DNA of 64,000 nt from Pseudomonas plecoglossicida NBRC 103162 = DSM 15088 (GTDB lineage Bacteria; Pseudomonadota; Gammaproteobacteria; Pseudomonadales; Pseudomonadaceae), in NCBI RefSeq assembly GCF_000730665.1, contig NZ_BBIV01000008.1, positions 62,001-126,000 on the forward strand, read 5' to 3'. The position numbers and the translations under genes were made by a program. The notes under the pieces are model-generated. The model was not told the DNA's origin, ran no database searches, and saw only the letters and a program-made list of their open reading frames with translations. Shown here piece by piece: positions 55,401 to 63,817 of this stretch (the stretch's first letter is position 1; each line of letters starts with the position of its first letter).

Positions 55401-57408
55401 CAACCCAGGCGACGAGGTCGTCGACATGCGGGGTGGCCTGGTTACCGTGACCTTTGCCCGCGCCGCAGCGCAGCAGCCGGGCGTGCGCTTGCAGGGCCAC
55501 TATTACCCAGTGCTGACGAGCGATTTCATTGGCGACACCGTCTATGTCTGGCCAAGAGGGAGGATGCCGGACAACCTCCGCCAGCTGGATGAGTTGATCG
55601 AGCAAGGCAACGGACCGGTTCGCATCAGCCTGGGCGGTAATGCTGTCGAGGCGCCCACGGTGCTGGGCGGTTTTGCACAAACCTTCGAGCAACGACTGGC
55701 CACACGCTTCTCGTCGATGGGTGAAGGCAGCCGCCTGGCGCTGGGCGAGGCGCTCTATCGCGGCGCCGATGGCAGTGCCGCCGGGTTGACCCAGACGCGC
55801 CTGCGGCGATTGCTGGAGCGGATTGACGATCCGAACCTGGAACCCTTGCACGCAATGTCGGTTACCACCCTGCACAAGGCCACTGCGCAGATGCGCTTGA
55901 GCTTCGGCAGCACGTATCCGCAGCTGTCATCGCGTCTGGGTGGCACGCAGTTCGATCAGCTGGTCTGGAACCTGGACGCGGCCGAACACGCGGCCTTGCG
56001 CCAGGTTGTCGACTCGTTGCACGCAGGGCCGGTAAGTACGGTGCTGCACAAGATTCTCACGGCCCGTGGCTATAACGTTCTGCACGTCAGCGGTGTAGCC
56101 GAACGGCATCTGCTGTTGTTCACCCGGTCGGGCCAGCGCCACATCTACATACTGTTGCAGCATCGTTCGTTGGGCCAGTTTTCGCTTCAGGGCAGCAACG
56201 GCCTGGTACTGCTCAGCGATACCTGGCTGGATGACCTGATCGCGACGGCTCGCGACCTGAAAATGGCGGCGGCACTGCGTTCGGCGCGCCAGCAGGGGGT
56301 GTTGCACCCGTTGCTGGGTGGGTTGTTGCTGGAGGGGTCGGATCGCACGGCGTTGGTGTGGCAGCGCGTGACAATGGCCGCGGCGGCAGAGGCGCAACTG
56401 CCAACGCTGCGCAATTGGCGTCACCAGCTGCGGCCACTGGCGGCAACCGACCGGGAGCTGGTGCAGGGTTCTGGTCTCTATGGCGCCCAGGACCAGGCCA
56501 GCGTACTCGGCGTAACGGTCGAGGGGCGCTTGCTGCCGGTATTTGCCACGGGGTCCGACAGCCGCATTCTGCTCAGCCGTTCGGCCGAACTGTCGACCCC
56601 GCTGGGTTTCGATGACCTGGAGCGCTGCGTGCGCGAGCGCTTTGGCGAGCAGCCATGGATGATCATCAGCGGCCGAGGCGGCTGGTCGGTTCGCCGGCCA
56701 CTGTTCCCGATGCCGCTGAGTCTTCAAGTCAGTCGCGCCCGTTCGGGGCTTGCCCGGCAGAGTGCGCTGAACGCGGCGCGTCATCTATTCGAGCGCGCCC
56801 AAGGCAGTGATCATGCGCGTCTGCTGATGCTGGAGCAGGTCACGGCCAGTTGGGTGCACGGCACCACCGCCGTGGAAGAGCTGGCCGACCCCTTGCTGTT
56901 GCTCGCGGCGCAGCGGCCAACGGGGTTGGCGGGAGGAGGGGCTTGGCGCCTGGCACTCCCGCTGGACAGCGACAGCGCCACGCCGTTGGTCTATTACCTG
57001 AGAGCTACTGACGGCCATAGCCAAATCTTGCTGTCGATGGTCCGCGGTTCGCCCATGCGCCAGCATGCGTTGAGCGTGGTCGACGTGCTGCTCACGCGCT
57101 ATGGCCTGACCTTGCAGCATCGAGCGGGACATATCGCCCAGTACCATCAGCAGGCGAGCAACCGGGTGTACCTGGTGGCGATGGGGGTCAGCGAGCAGGC
57201 TTCGGTGGAGTTCGCCCTGGAGCAGGGGCGCGCCGTGTTGTCCCAAGGCTGGATGGAGCATTGGCGGCGGGCATTGCCCAATGCTGCGTTGCAGAGCCTG
57301 CAGCGGGCCGGGGACAGTGGGCGCCTGGTGCGTCTGGCGGCGGTCTTGCGTCTGGAGGAGGGGCCGCACGTCGGCCAGGTCGCCTTGCAGCGCCTGGCCG
57401 ACTTCTGA
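52489..57408 (+). CDS. giant toxin-like protein, 1,639 residues
   Basis: A very large protein starting at ATG 52489 (CAGGAG nine bases upstream). It resembles the large Pseudomonas proteins with a dermonecrotic-toxin-like (DUF6543) region: residues about 460-640 hold LDMARWHVQAIDPDYLSRVL and LRHPYRLELQLLATSERWQR. Residues about 725-800 are hydrophobic with Gly-rich turns (YLKAALGVIPGIGTWYSVRQ, then SIVLGVVDILLTALPVGGG), which could insert in a membrane. The C-terminal 800 residues have no motif I recognise. There is no signal peptide, no immunity gene and no secretion system beside it. Toxin function is inference from family resemblance. Confidence 0.75.
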   Translation: MDSLDLLLETLPVTAEHDAPGGPDGAQPITLRLLTWLADAPQPVVWLNELATALASAREDTDDWHKALPAECSAHTRAIANDLANWRAATDALLDLQAREHEDLLALGSLPPGYPRRIAAQHQALHRQRLLECYGEDAPSTATLQAWRVAQAQRHVAWREVNAIALQPGASWSAQLQPLCTHIQDGMRAEGILQVEEGQLAQQTWQRLLQPEAVDQITWLAVHLGEQALPGVWIMVEQAAWASGRRDAPMLLWVHGEGGGMTCLTDRQALLERLLFTLGSGALAATAMLADESLEARFEVVSDGLNGLVGTLVQRWQEYLESETADVQESRLQLARAALAMPADTCRQAALVQVERQWQADALLEQVPQWVLSRSDDERQAYARQLLEYHASALALETWLDLQAPTFSDWAGALLKARIQQDLGIELAVDEIVLWRPDPSMDFKLPYVPSTLAEIASEGFDPDSEDERKRLDMARWHVQAIDPDYLSRVLVELDPLGRYTEKLRKVFDPAIAEDPQRLRHPYRLELQLLATSERWQRNLSEEGGRLLRVAAKAQTRKQLQDAGVTLHWLVITAVEELGDSIGGAAALVNAVGHTLIYLPGAPQAYQLIERDSLKQALESLTSAIGTCADMAEYVAQRSGNDPQMLRAYLNQAVSRRYDGYLSSKPVLGQTLVDLQLADRCNLLIAQARATGRSQAGIDKDNNLHNHLRHVGYLKAALGVIPGIGTWYSVRQIHDGAMEMADAWRSGGTSGLLSGTLSIVLGVVDILLTALPVGGGLSALRRVVRSVVRQRIARQPLAGYAAGQPLTGAEALSGVDLNTWRLHGKQYIWQDGLAYEVYRRSDEATLRLRATATRSYEAPVRQDGARWVIHADVGLRGGGGKLSEAEQLLATWGPSSTKGPLAGTNRVQALARGRRILERYSFRNASQELEFTHSLLQDGASPAWARQYLREGSGSTSATLPSNDWQAVRWTINPGDEVVDMRGGLVTVTFARAAAQQPGVRLQGHYYPVLTSDFIGDTVYVWPRGRMPDNLRQLDELIEQGNGPVRISLGGNAVEAPTVLGGFAQTFEQRLATRFSSMGEGSRLALGEALYRGADGSAAGLTQTRLRRLLERIDDPNLEPLHAMSVTTLHKATAQMRLSFGSTYPQLSSRLGGTQFDQLVWNLDAAEHAALRQVVDSLHAGPVSTVLHKILTARGYNVLHVSGVAERHLLLFTRSGQRHIYILLQHRSLGQFSLQGSNGLVLLSDTWLDDLIATARDLKMAAALRSARQQGVLHPLLGGLLLEGSDRTALVWQRVTMAAAAEAQLPTLRNWRHQLRPLAATDRELVQGSGLYGAQDQASVLGVTVEGRLLPVFATGSDSRILLSRSAELSTPLGFDDLERCVRERFGEQPWMIISGRGGWSVRRPLFPMPLSLQVSRARSGLARQSALNAARHLFERAQGSDHARLLMLEQVTASWVHGTTAVEELADPLLLLAAQRPTGLAGGGAWRLALPLDSDSATPLVYYLRATDGHSQILLSMVRGSPMRQHALSVVDVLLTRYGLTLQHRAGHIAQYHQQASNRVYLVAMGVSEQASVEFALEQGRAVLSQGWMEHWRRALPNAALQSLQRAGDSGRLVRLAAVLRLEEGPHVGQVALQRLADF

Positions 57409-57412
57409 GACC

Positions 57413-58717
57413 TCAGCGCTGGTGCACGCAGCGCCCGGCGGCGTAGGTTTCGCGCACGGTGCGGTCGTCGCCCAGGGTGGTGAGCACGAACAAGGTCTCT
57501 TCGATGCTGCTGGATTGCTGGATACGGTAGTCCAGCAGCGGCGTGGCCTTGTAGTCGAGCACCACGAAGTCAGCATCGTTGCCCGGGCGCAGACTGCCGA
57601 TGCGGTCGTCCAGGCGCAGTGCCCGGGCACCGCCGAGCGTCGCCAGGTACAGCGACTTGTAAGGGTGCAGGCGCACGTCCTGCAGCTGCATCACCTTGTA
57701 CGCCTCGTTCAGGGTGTTGAGCAGCGAGAAGCTGGTACCGGCGCCGACGTCGGTGCCCAGGCCCACATTGACCTTGAAGCGCTCGGCCTGGGGCAGGTTG
57801 AACAGCCCGCTGCCGAGGAACAGGTTCGAGGTCGGGCAGAAGGCGATGGCCGAGCCGGTCTCGGACAGACGTTGGCATTCCTCGTCGCACAGGTGCACAC
57901 CGTGGGCGAATACCGAGCGTTCGCCGAGCAGCTCGAAGTGGTCGTAGACGTCCAGGTAGCCCTTCTGCTCAGGGAACAGCGACTTGACCCAGTCGATTTC
58001 CTTGAGATTCTCGGACAGGTGGGTGTGCATGTACACGCCTGGGTGTTCCTTCAGCAACTGGCCAGCAACGGACAGCTGCTCCGGAGTGCTGGTCGGTGCG
58101 AAGCGTGGGGTGACCGCGTAGTGCAGACGGCCCTTGCCGTGCCAGCGCTCGATCAGCGCCTTGCTCTGGGTGTAGCTGGTTTCGGCAGTGTCAGTGAGGT
58201 AGTCCGGGGCATTGCGGTCCATCATCACCTTGCCGGCGATCATCCGCAGGTCGAGGCGCTCGGCCTCTTCGAACAGAGCGTTGACCGACTCCGGGTGCAC
58301 GCTGCCGAACACCAGGGCAGTGGTGGTGCCGTTGCGCAGCAGTTCCTTGAGGAAGATCTTCGCGACCTCATCGGCGTGGGCCTTGTCGGCGAACTGTTTT
58401 TCGCAAGGGAAGGTGTAGGTGTTGAGCCAGTCCAGCAACTGTTCGCCATAGGAGCCGATCATGCCGGTCTGCGGGAAGTGGATGTGGGTATCGATGAAGC
58501 CTGGGGTGATCAGCGCGTCCTGGTAATGCACCACTTCGATGTCGGCATCCAGGGTCGGCAGCAGGTCGCTGGCATGGCCGAGGGCGCTGATGCGGCCGTC
58601 GTCGATCACCAGCAGGCCGTCCGCGAAGTACTCATGGGAAGCGTCCAGGCCCACCTCGGCCGGGTCGGCGATGCTGTGCAGGATGGCGGCACGGTAGGCT
58701 TTGCGGGTAAGGGTCAT
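57413..58717 (-). CDS. guaD: guanine deaminase
   Basis: A 434-residue amidohydrolase turning guanine into xanthine and ammonia. The zinc site is built from HIHFPQTGMIGSYGEQLLDW, later HTHLSENLKEIDWV and FAHGVHLCDEE, and the Asp in GTDVGAGTSFSLL. The ATG at 58717 is preferred to a longer in-frame reading. It lies 10 bases after xdhC on the same strand, so it is probably the last gene of the xdhABC-guaD operon. Confidence 0.95.
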   Translation of the reverse strand: MTLTRKAYRAAILHSIADPAEVGLDASHEYFADGLLVIDDGRISALGHASDLLPTLDADIEVVHYQDALITPGFIDTHIHFPQTGMIGSYGEQLLDWLNTYTFPCEKQFADKAHADEVAKIFLKELLRNGTTTALVFGSVHPESVNALFEEAERLDLRMIAGKVMMDRNAPDYLTDTAETSYTQSKALIERWHGKGRLHYAVTPRFAPTSTPEQLSVAGQLLKEHPGVYMHTHLSENLKEIDWVKSLFPEQKGYLDVYDHFELLGERSVFAHGVHLCDEECQRLSETGSAIAFCPTSNLFLGSGLFNLPQAERFKVNVGLGTDVGAGTSFSLLNTLNEAYKVMQLQDVRLHPYKSLYLATLGGARALRLDDRIGSLRPGNDADFVVLDYKATPLLDYRIQQSSSIEETLFVLTTLGDDRTVRETYAAGRCVHQR

Positions 58718-58727
58718 AACACACTCG

Positions 58728-59573
58728 TCAAAGGGCTTGGCTGCGCCGGGAGGGCGGCAGCAACTGGGCAATGGGGCCGGCGTTGACGGCAGCGTCGTGC
58801 TGGCCGAAGCAGGCGTTGTAGGTGGCAATGATTTCGGCGGCGATGGACACGGCGATCTCGATCGGCAGCTTGCCCTTGACCTCGGCCACGCCCATCGGGC
58901 AGCGCATGCGTGCCACCACGGCATCGTCGAAGCCGCGCTCGCGCAGGCGGTGCTCGAACTTGACCCGTTTGGTCTTCGAGCCGATCAGGCCGAACCAGGT
59001 GAAATCGTTGCGCTTGAGGATGGCGGCGGTCAGCTCCAGGTCGAGCTGGTGGTTGTGGGTCATGACGATGCAGTAGCAGCCGGCGGGCAGCTCGGCCACT
59101 TCGTCGACCGGTTCCTCGCTGACCACCTTGGTCACCCCGTTGGGGATGAGTTCGGGGAATTCCTGTTCACGCGAATCGATCCAGCGCACCCGGCAGGGCA
59201 GCGCGGCGAGCAAGGGTACCAGAGCGCGGCCGACATGGCCCGCGCCGAATACGGCGATCTCGGCCTGCACGGCGGCCATCGGCTCGAACAGCAGCACGGT
59301 GGCGCCGCCGCAGCACTGGCCAAGGCTGGCGCCGAGGCTGAAACGCTCCAGGTGCGGGGTGCTGCGGTGCTCCTCCAGCATCTGCCGGGCGATGTGCAGC
59401 GCCTTGTATTCCAGGTGACCGCCGCCGATGGTGTCGTACAGGCCGGTGGCGCTGACGACCATCTTCGAGCCGGCGTTGCGCGGGGTCGAGCCGCGTTCCT
59501 CGATGATGGTCACCAGCACGCAGGCTTCACCACGGGACTGATGGTCGGCGAGGGCGTTGATCCATTGGTGCAT
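58728..59573 (-). CDS. xdhC: xanthine dehydrogenase accessory protein XdhC
   Basis: A 281-residue protein with the XdhC/CoxI N-terminal domain (CVLVTIIEERGSTPRNAGSK) and a Rossmann-like C-terminal half (IAVFGAGHVGRALVPLLAAL). XdhC binds the molybdenum cofactor, helps add its sulfido ligand and delivers it to XdhB. The ATG at 59573 has AGGA eight bases upstream. A REP pair separates it from xdhB. Confidence 0.93.
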   Translation of the reverse strand: MHQWINALADHQSRGEACVLVTIIEERGSTPRNAGSKMVVSATGLYDTIGGGHLEYKALHIARQMLEEHRSTPHLERFSLGASLGQCCGGATVLLFEPMAAVQAEIAVFGAGHVGRALVPLLAALPCRVRWIDSREQEFPELIPNGVTKVVSEEPVDEVAELPAGCYCIVMTHNHQLDLELTAAILKRNDFTWFGLIGSKTKRVKFEHRLRERGFDDAVVARMRCPMGVAEVKGKLPIEIAVSIAAEIIATYNACFGQHDAAVNAGPIAQLLPPSRRSQAL

Positions 59574-59610
59574 GGTGCAGATCCTCATGTTCAGGTGGCC
59601 TGTTCGGGCC

Positions 59611-59684
59611 CTATCGCCGGCAAGCCGGCTCCCACAGGTCACGCCTGTGTGGCTTTTTGTGGGAGCCGGCTTGCCGGCGATAAG
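59611..59684. repeat. facing REP pair inside the xdh operon
   Basis: TATCGCCGGCAAGCCGGCTC at the left and its complement GAGCCGGCTTGCCGGCGATA at the right are near-perfect, separated by about 22 bases. The pair can fold into a long hairpin. It lies in the xdhB-xdhC spacer, so it may lower expression of xdhC and guaD relative to xdhAB. Confidence 0.85.
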
Positions 59685-59706
59685 GCCCGGACAGGCACCT
59701 CCAACC

Positions 59707-62103
59707 TCAGTGAGTCACGGTTTCCAGTTCTTCGTCAGGCTGCTGCTGCAGCACCGCCTGGCGCATCTGTTCGCAGCCCCACAGCACCCGCTCCGGCGTT
59801 GCCGGGGCATCGATGTTCGGCTGCACCTTGTAGTCGGCAATGCTGGCCACGGCATCCTTGATCGCACACCAGGCAGCGATGCCGAGCATGAACGGCGGCT
59901 CGCCCACGGCCTTGGAGTGGAACACGGTGTCTTCCGGGTTCTTGCGGTTTTCCACCAGCTTCACCCGCAGGTCCAGCGGCATGTCGGCCACCGCCGGGAT
60001 CTTGTAGCTGGCCGGGCCGTTGGTCATCAGCTTGCCCTTGGCGTTCCACACCAGCTCTTCGGTGGTCAGCCAGCCCATGCCCTGGATGAAGCCGCCTTCG
60101 ACCTGGCCGATGTCGATGGCCGGGTTCAGCGAATCCCCCACGTCGTGCAGGATATCGGCACGCAGCATCTTGTACTCGCCGGTCAGGGTGTCGACCACCA
60201 CCTCGACGCAGGCAGCGCCGAAGGCGTAGTAGTAGAACGGCCGGCCACGCGCCTGGCTGCGGTCGTAGAAGATCTTCGGCGTGCGATAGAAGCCGGTGCT
60301 GGACAACGACACCTGGGCGAAATAGGCCTGCTGCACCAGTTGCTCGAAGCTGACGATCTGGTCGCGCGCCCGCACATGGCCGTTGCGGAACTCCACGTCC
60401 TCCTCGGTCACGTTGTAGTGCCGTGCGGCGAATTCGGTCAGACGTTTCTTGAGGATCTCGGCAGCGTTCTGCGCCGCCTTGCCGTTCAGGTCGGCGCCAC
60501 TGGAGGCCGCGGTCGGCGAGGTATTGGGCACCTTGTCGGTGTTGGTGGCGGTGATCTGGATGCGGCTGAAATCGACCTGGAAGATCTGCGCCACCACTTG
60601 CGCCACCTTGGTGTTCAGGCCCTGGCCCATCTCGGTGCCGCCGTGGTTCAGGTGGATGCTGCCGTCGGTATAGATGTGGATCAGCGCACCTGCCTGGTTG
60701 AGGAAGGTGGCGGTGAACGAGATGCCGAACTTCACCGGGGTCAGCGCCAGGCCTTTCTTGAGGATCGGGCTGTTGGCGTTGAAGCGGCGAATCGACTCGC
60801 GGCGCTCGGCGTAGTCGCTGCTGGCCTCGAGCTCCGCGGTCATCTCTTCGAGCATGTTGTGCTCGACGGTCTGGTAGTAGTGGGTGACGTTGCGCTCGGT
60901 CTTGCCGTAATAGTTGGCCTTGCGCACGGCCAGTGGGTCGCGGCCCAGGTGGCGGGCGATGTGGTCCATCACCTGCTCGATGGCGACCATGCCTTGCGGG
61001 CCGCCGAAGCCGCGGTAGGCGGTGTTGGACGCGGTGTTGGTCTTGCAGCGGTGGCCATGCACGGTGGCATCGCCCAGGTAGTAGGCGTTGTCGGAGTGGA
61101 ACATGGCGCGGTCGACGATCGAACCGGACAGGTCCGGGGAATAACCGCAGTTGCCGGCCAGGTCGAAGTTGATGCCGTGCAGGCGGCCATTGTCGTCGAA
61201 GCCGACGTCGTATTCGACATAGAACGGGTGACGCTTGCCGGTCATCATCATGTCTTCGACGCGTGGCAGGCGCATCTTGGTCGGCTGGCCGGTCAGGCGC
61301 GCGATCACCGCGCACAGGCAGGCGGGGCTGGCAGCCTGGGTTTCCTTGCCGCCGAAGCCGCCACCCATGCGGCGCATGTCCAGCACCACCTTGTTCATCG
61401 GTACGTCGAGCACCTCGGCGACCAGCTTCTGTACCTCGGTGGGGTTCTGCGTGGAGCAGAAGACGATCATGCCGCCATCTTCGGTGGGCATTACCGACGA
61501 GATCTGCGTCTCCAGGTAGAAGTGTTCCTGCCCGCCGATGTGCAACGTGCCCTGCAGGCGGTGCGGGGCGCTGGCCAGGGCCGTGGCCGAATCGCCGCGC
61601 TGGTGGGTGTGGCTGTCGAGCACGAAGTGTTTCTTGCGAAACGCTTCGACCACGTCCAGTACCGGTTCCAGGTCTTCGTACTCGACGATTGCCGCCATGG
61701 CCGCGCGGCGGGCGGTGTCCAGGTCGCCAGCGGCGACGGCGAGCACCGGCTGGCCGAAGAATTCGACCTTGTCGATGGCCAGCAGCGGGTCGCCAGCGAC
61801 CACCGGGCCGATGTCCTTGAGGCCGGGAATGTCTTCGTGGGTGATGACGATGCGCACGCCTTCGAAGGCGTAGCACGGCGTGGTGTCAATGCGCAGGATG
61901 CGGGCATGGGCGCGGTCGGCGGTGCGTGCATAGACATGCAGTTGATTGGGGAATTCCAGGCGGTCGTCGATGTACACCGCTTCGCCGGCCACGTGCTTGT
62001 CGGCGCTGTCGTGCTTGACGCTGCGGCCGACCCCGGTGGTCAGGTCCTGGCTGAACAGTTCGGCCATCTCGGCCTGGCTCTTGACGGCGTGATGGTTAGA
62101 CAT
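59707..62103 (-). CDS. xdhB: xanthine dehydrogenase molybdenum subunit
   Basis: A 798-residue subunit holding the molybdopterin site. DMRRMGGGFGGKETQ and the later GEPPFMLGIAAWCAIKDAV, whose Glu should be the catalytic base, are visible, along with ANTAYRGFGGPQG-like substrate residues (SNTAYRGFGGPQGMVAIEQV). With XdhA it oxidises hypoxanthine and xanthine to urate. It overlaps the end of xdhA by eight bases. Confidence 0.97.
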   Translation of the reverse strand: MSNHHAVKSQAEMAELFSQDLTTGVGRSVKHDSADKHVAGEAVYIDDRLEFPNQLHVYARTADRAHARILRIDTTPCYAFEGVRIVITHEDIPGLKDIGPVVAGDPLLAIDKVEFFGQPVLAVAAGDLDTARRAAMAAIVEYEDLEPVLDVVEAFRKKHFVLDSHTHQRGDSATALASAPHRLQGTLHIGGQEHFYLETQISSVMPTEDGGMIVFCSTQNPTEVQKLVAEVLDVPMNKVVLDMRRMGGGFGGKETQAASPACLCAVIARLTGQPTKMRLPRVEDMMMTGKRHPFYVEYDVGFDDNGRLHGINFDLAGNCGYSPDLSGSIVDRAMFHSDNAYYLGDATVHGHRCKTNTASNTAYRGFGGPQGMVAIEQVMDHIARHLGRDPLAVRKANYYGKTERNVTHYYQTVEHNMLEEMTAELEASSDYAERRESIRRFNANSPILKKGLALTPVKFGISFTATFLNQAGALIHIYTDGSIHLNHGGTEMGQGLNTKVAQVVAQIFQVDFSRIQITATNTDKVPNTSPTAASSGADLNGKAAQNAAEILKKRLTEFAARHYNVTEEDVEFRNGHVRARDQIVSFEQLVQQAYFAQVSLSSTGFYRTPKIFYDRSQARGRPFYYYAFGAACVEVVVDTLTGEYKMLRADILHDVGDSLNPAIDIGQVEGGFIQGMGWLTTEELVWNAKGKLMTNGPASYKIPAVADMPLDLRVKLVENRKNPEDTVFHSKAVGEPPFMLGIAAWCAIKDAVASIADYKVQPNIDAPATPERVLWGCEQMRQAVLQQQPDEELETVTH

Positions 62104-63550
62104 AGTCGGTCACCCGAGTTTCGATGTACGGCGTTTGCAATTCGATGAAGTACTTGCGCAGCAGGTTCTGCGCGGTCAGCAGGCGGTATTCCTTGCTGGC
62201 GCGGAAGTCGCTGAGCGGGGAGAAGTCCTCGGCCAGGGCCTGGCAGGCACGTTCGATGCTGGCCTGGTTCCACGGCTTGCCGCGCAAGGCAGCTTCGCAG
62301 GCACGGGCGCGTTTCGGGATCGCGGCCATGCCGCCGAAGGCAATGCGCACACCGCTGACCACGCCGTCTTCGATGCTCAGGTTGAAGGCGCCGCACACGG
62401 CCGAGATGTCGTCGTCCAGGCGCTTGGACACTTTATAGGCACGGAAGGCCCAGTCGTTGCTGGCGCGCGGCACGATGATCTTCTCGATGAACTCACTGTC
62501 CTGGCGGGCGGTGATGCGGTAGTCGATGAAGTAGTCCTCCAGCGCCATGCTGCGCTGGCGCTCGCCCTGGCGCAGGACGATCTGAGCATCCAGGGCGATC
62601 AGCAGGGGGGGTGAGTCGCCGATCGGCGAGGCGTTGCCGATGTTGCCGCCGAGGGTGCCCTGGTTGCGGATCTGCAGCGAAGCGAAGCGGTGCAGCAGGT
62701 CGCCGAAATCGGGGTATTCCTCGTTGAGCGCGCCGTAGCAGTCGGTGAGCGGGGTGGCTGCACCGATTTCCAGGTGGGTGGCAGTCTTTTCGATGCGCTT
62801 GAGCTCGGCGACGTGGCCGACGTAGATCATCACCGGCAAGGTCTTGTGGAACTGGGTCACTTCCAGCGCCAGGTCGGTGCCCCCGGCCAGCAGACGTGCC
62901 TCGGGGTGCGAGCTGTACAGGTCGGCCAGATCGGCCACGGTCAGCGGCACCAGGCAGCGTTTGTCGCCACTGTTGAGCTCGCCGGTCTGGGTCGGGGTGA
63001 TGGCCTTGAGGCGGCTGATGGTTTGCGCCTGCTGCGCATCGAACTGGTCGCGGCAGGGCTGGCGGCAGCTCTGCTCGGCGGCGTCGAGGATCGGTCGGTA
63101 GCCGGTGCAGCGGCACAGGTTGCCGGCCAGGGCTTCCTGGGCCTGGTGCAGGTCATGACCCTGACTGTTCTTCTGCAAGGCGAACAGCGACATCACGAAA
63201 CCTGGGGTGCAGAAGCCACATTGCGAGCCATGGCAGTCGGCCATGGCCTGTTGCACGCTGTGCAGCTGGCCTTGGTGCTTGAGGCCTTCGACGCTGATCA
63301 GTTGCTTGCCGTGCAGGGACGAGACGAACGTCAGGCACGAGTTGAGGCTGCGGTAACGCAGGCTGTCCTGGCCCTGTTCGTCCTGGATCAGCTCGCCCAC
63401 CACCACGGTGCAGGCGCCGCAGTCGCCACTGGCGCAGCCCTCTTTGGTACCAGGTTTGCCCAGGTGCTCGCGCAGGTATTGCAGCACCGTCATGTTCGGG
63501 TCCAGGGCGTGCTCACTACGCAGCTCCTGGTTGACGAGAAACTGGATCAC
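62096..63550 (-). CDS. xdhA: xanthine dehydrogenase FeS/FAD subunit
   Basis: A 484-residue subunit. The first [2Fe-2S] site is CASGDCGACTVVV and the second is CGFCTPGFVMSLFALQ with GNLCRCTGYRPILDA. An FAD-binding domain follows (LLAGGTDLALEVTQF and GTLGGNIGNASPIGDSPPLL). It passes electrons from the molybdenum centre to NAD. It is the first gene of xdhABC-guaD and is divergent from a GntR gene. Confidence 0.97.
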   Translation of the reverse strand: MIQFLVNQELRSEHALDPNMTVLQYLREHLGKPGTKEGCASGDCGACTVVVGELIQDEQGQDSLRYRSLNSCLTFVSSLHGKQLISVEGLKHQGQLHSVQQAMADCHGSQCGFCTPGFVMSLFALQKNSQGHDLHQAQEALAGNLCRCTGYRPILDAAEQSCRQPCRDQFDAQQAQTISRLKAITPTQTGELNSGDKRCLVPLTVADLADLYSSHPEARLLAGGTDLALEVTQFHKTLPVMIYVGHVAELKRIEKTATHLEIGAATPLTDCYGALNEEYPDFGDLLHRFASLQIRNQGTLGGNIGNASPIGDSPPLLIALDAQIVLRQGERQRSMALEDYFIDYRITARQDSEFIEKIIVPRASNDWAFRAYKVSKRLDDDISAVCGAFNLSIEDGVVSGVRIAFGGMAAIPKRARACEAALRGKPWNQASIERACQALAEDFSPLSDFRASKEYRLLTAQNLLRKYFIELQTPYIETRVTDYV

Positions 63551-63624
63551 GGGGAAGGCCTCGCAATGGTTTTATTGTTGTTGAGCGGACAATAAGCAGA
63601 CCTGACGAACTGGTCAATATTTTT

Positions 63625-63640
63625 CTGACTTTTAAGTCAG
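63625..63640. promoter_or_regulatory. CTGACTT-TT-AAGTCAG palindrome upstream of xdhA
   Basis: A 16-bp palindrome with 7-bp arms in the 267-bp divergent spacer, 75 bases from xdhA. It differs from the TTGTATACAA set, so the xdh operon may have another regulator, possibly the GntR protein starting at 63818. Confidence 0.5.
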
Positions 63641-63817
63641 GAAAATGCGCATGCCTACGCCCGACCGAACACACTGCCGATATATCAAGCATAGATCGCG
63701 CCGCCCGGAAGGCTGGGCGGGGGGCCAAATAAAGCGCCATGCCCCTCTGCGCGAGGGCCGGGCAAGTGCGCTACAATCCGCCACTTGTGCCCAGTTCAAT
63801 GATTTTGAAGGAAAACC

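Noticed and set aside
59557..62148. An 863-residue plus-strand frame
   Set aside because: It is antisense to xdhB and has repetitive Val/Gly/His composition typical of a shadow.
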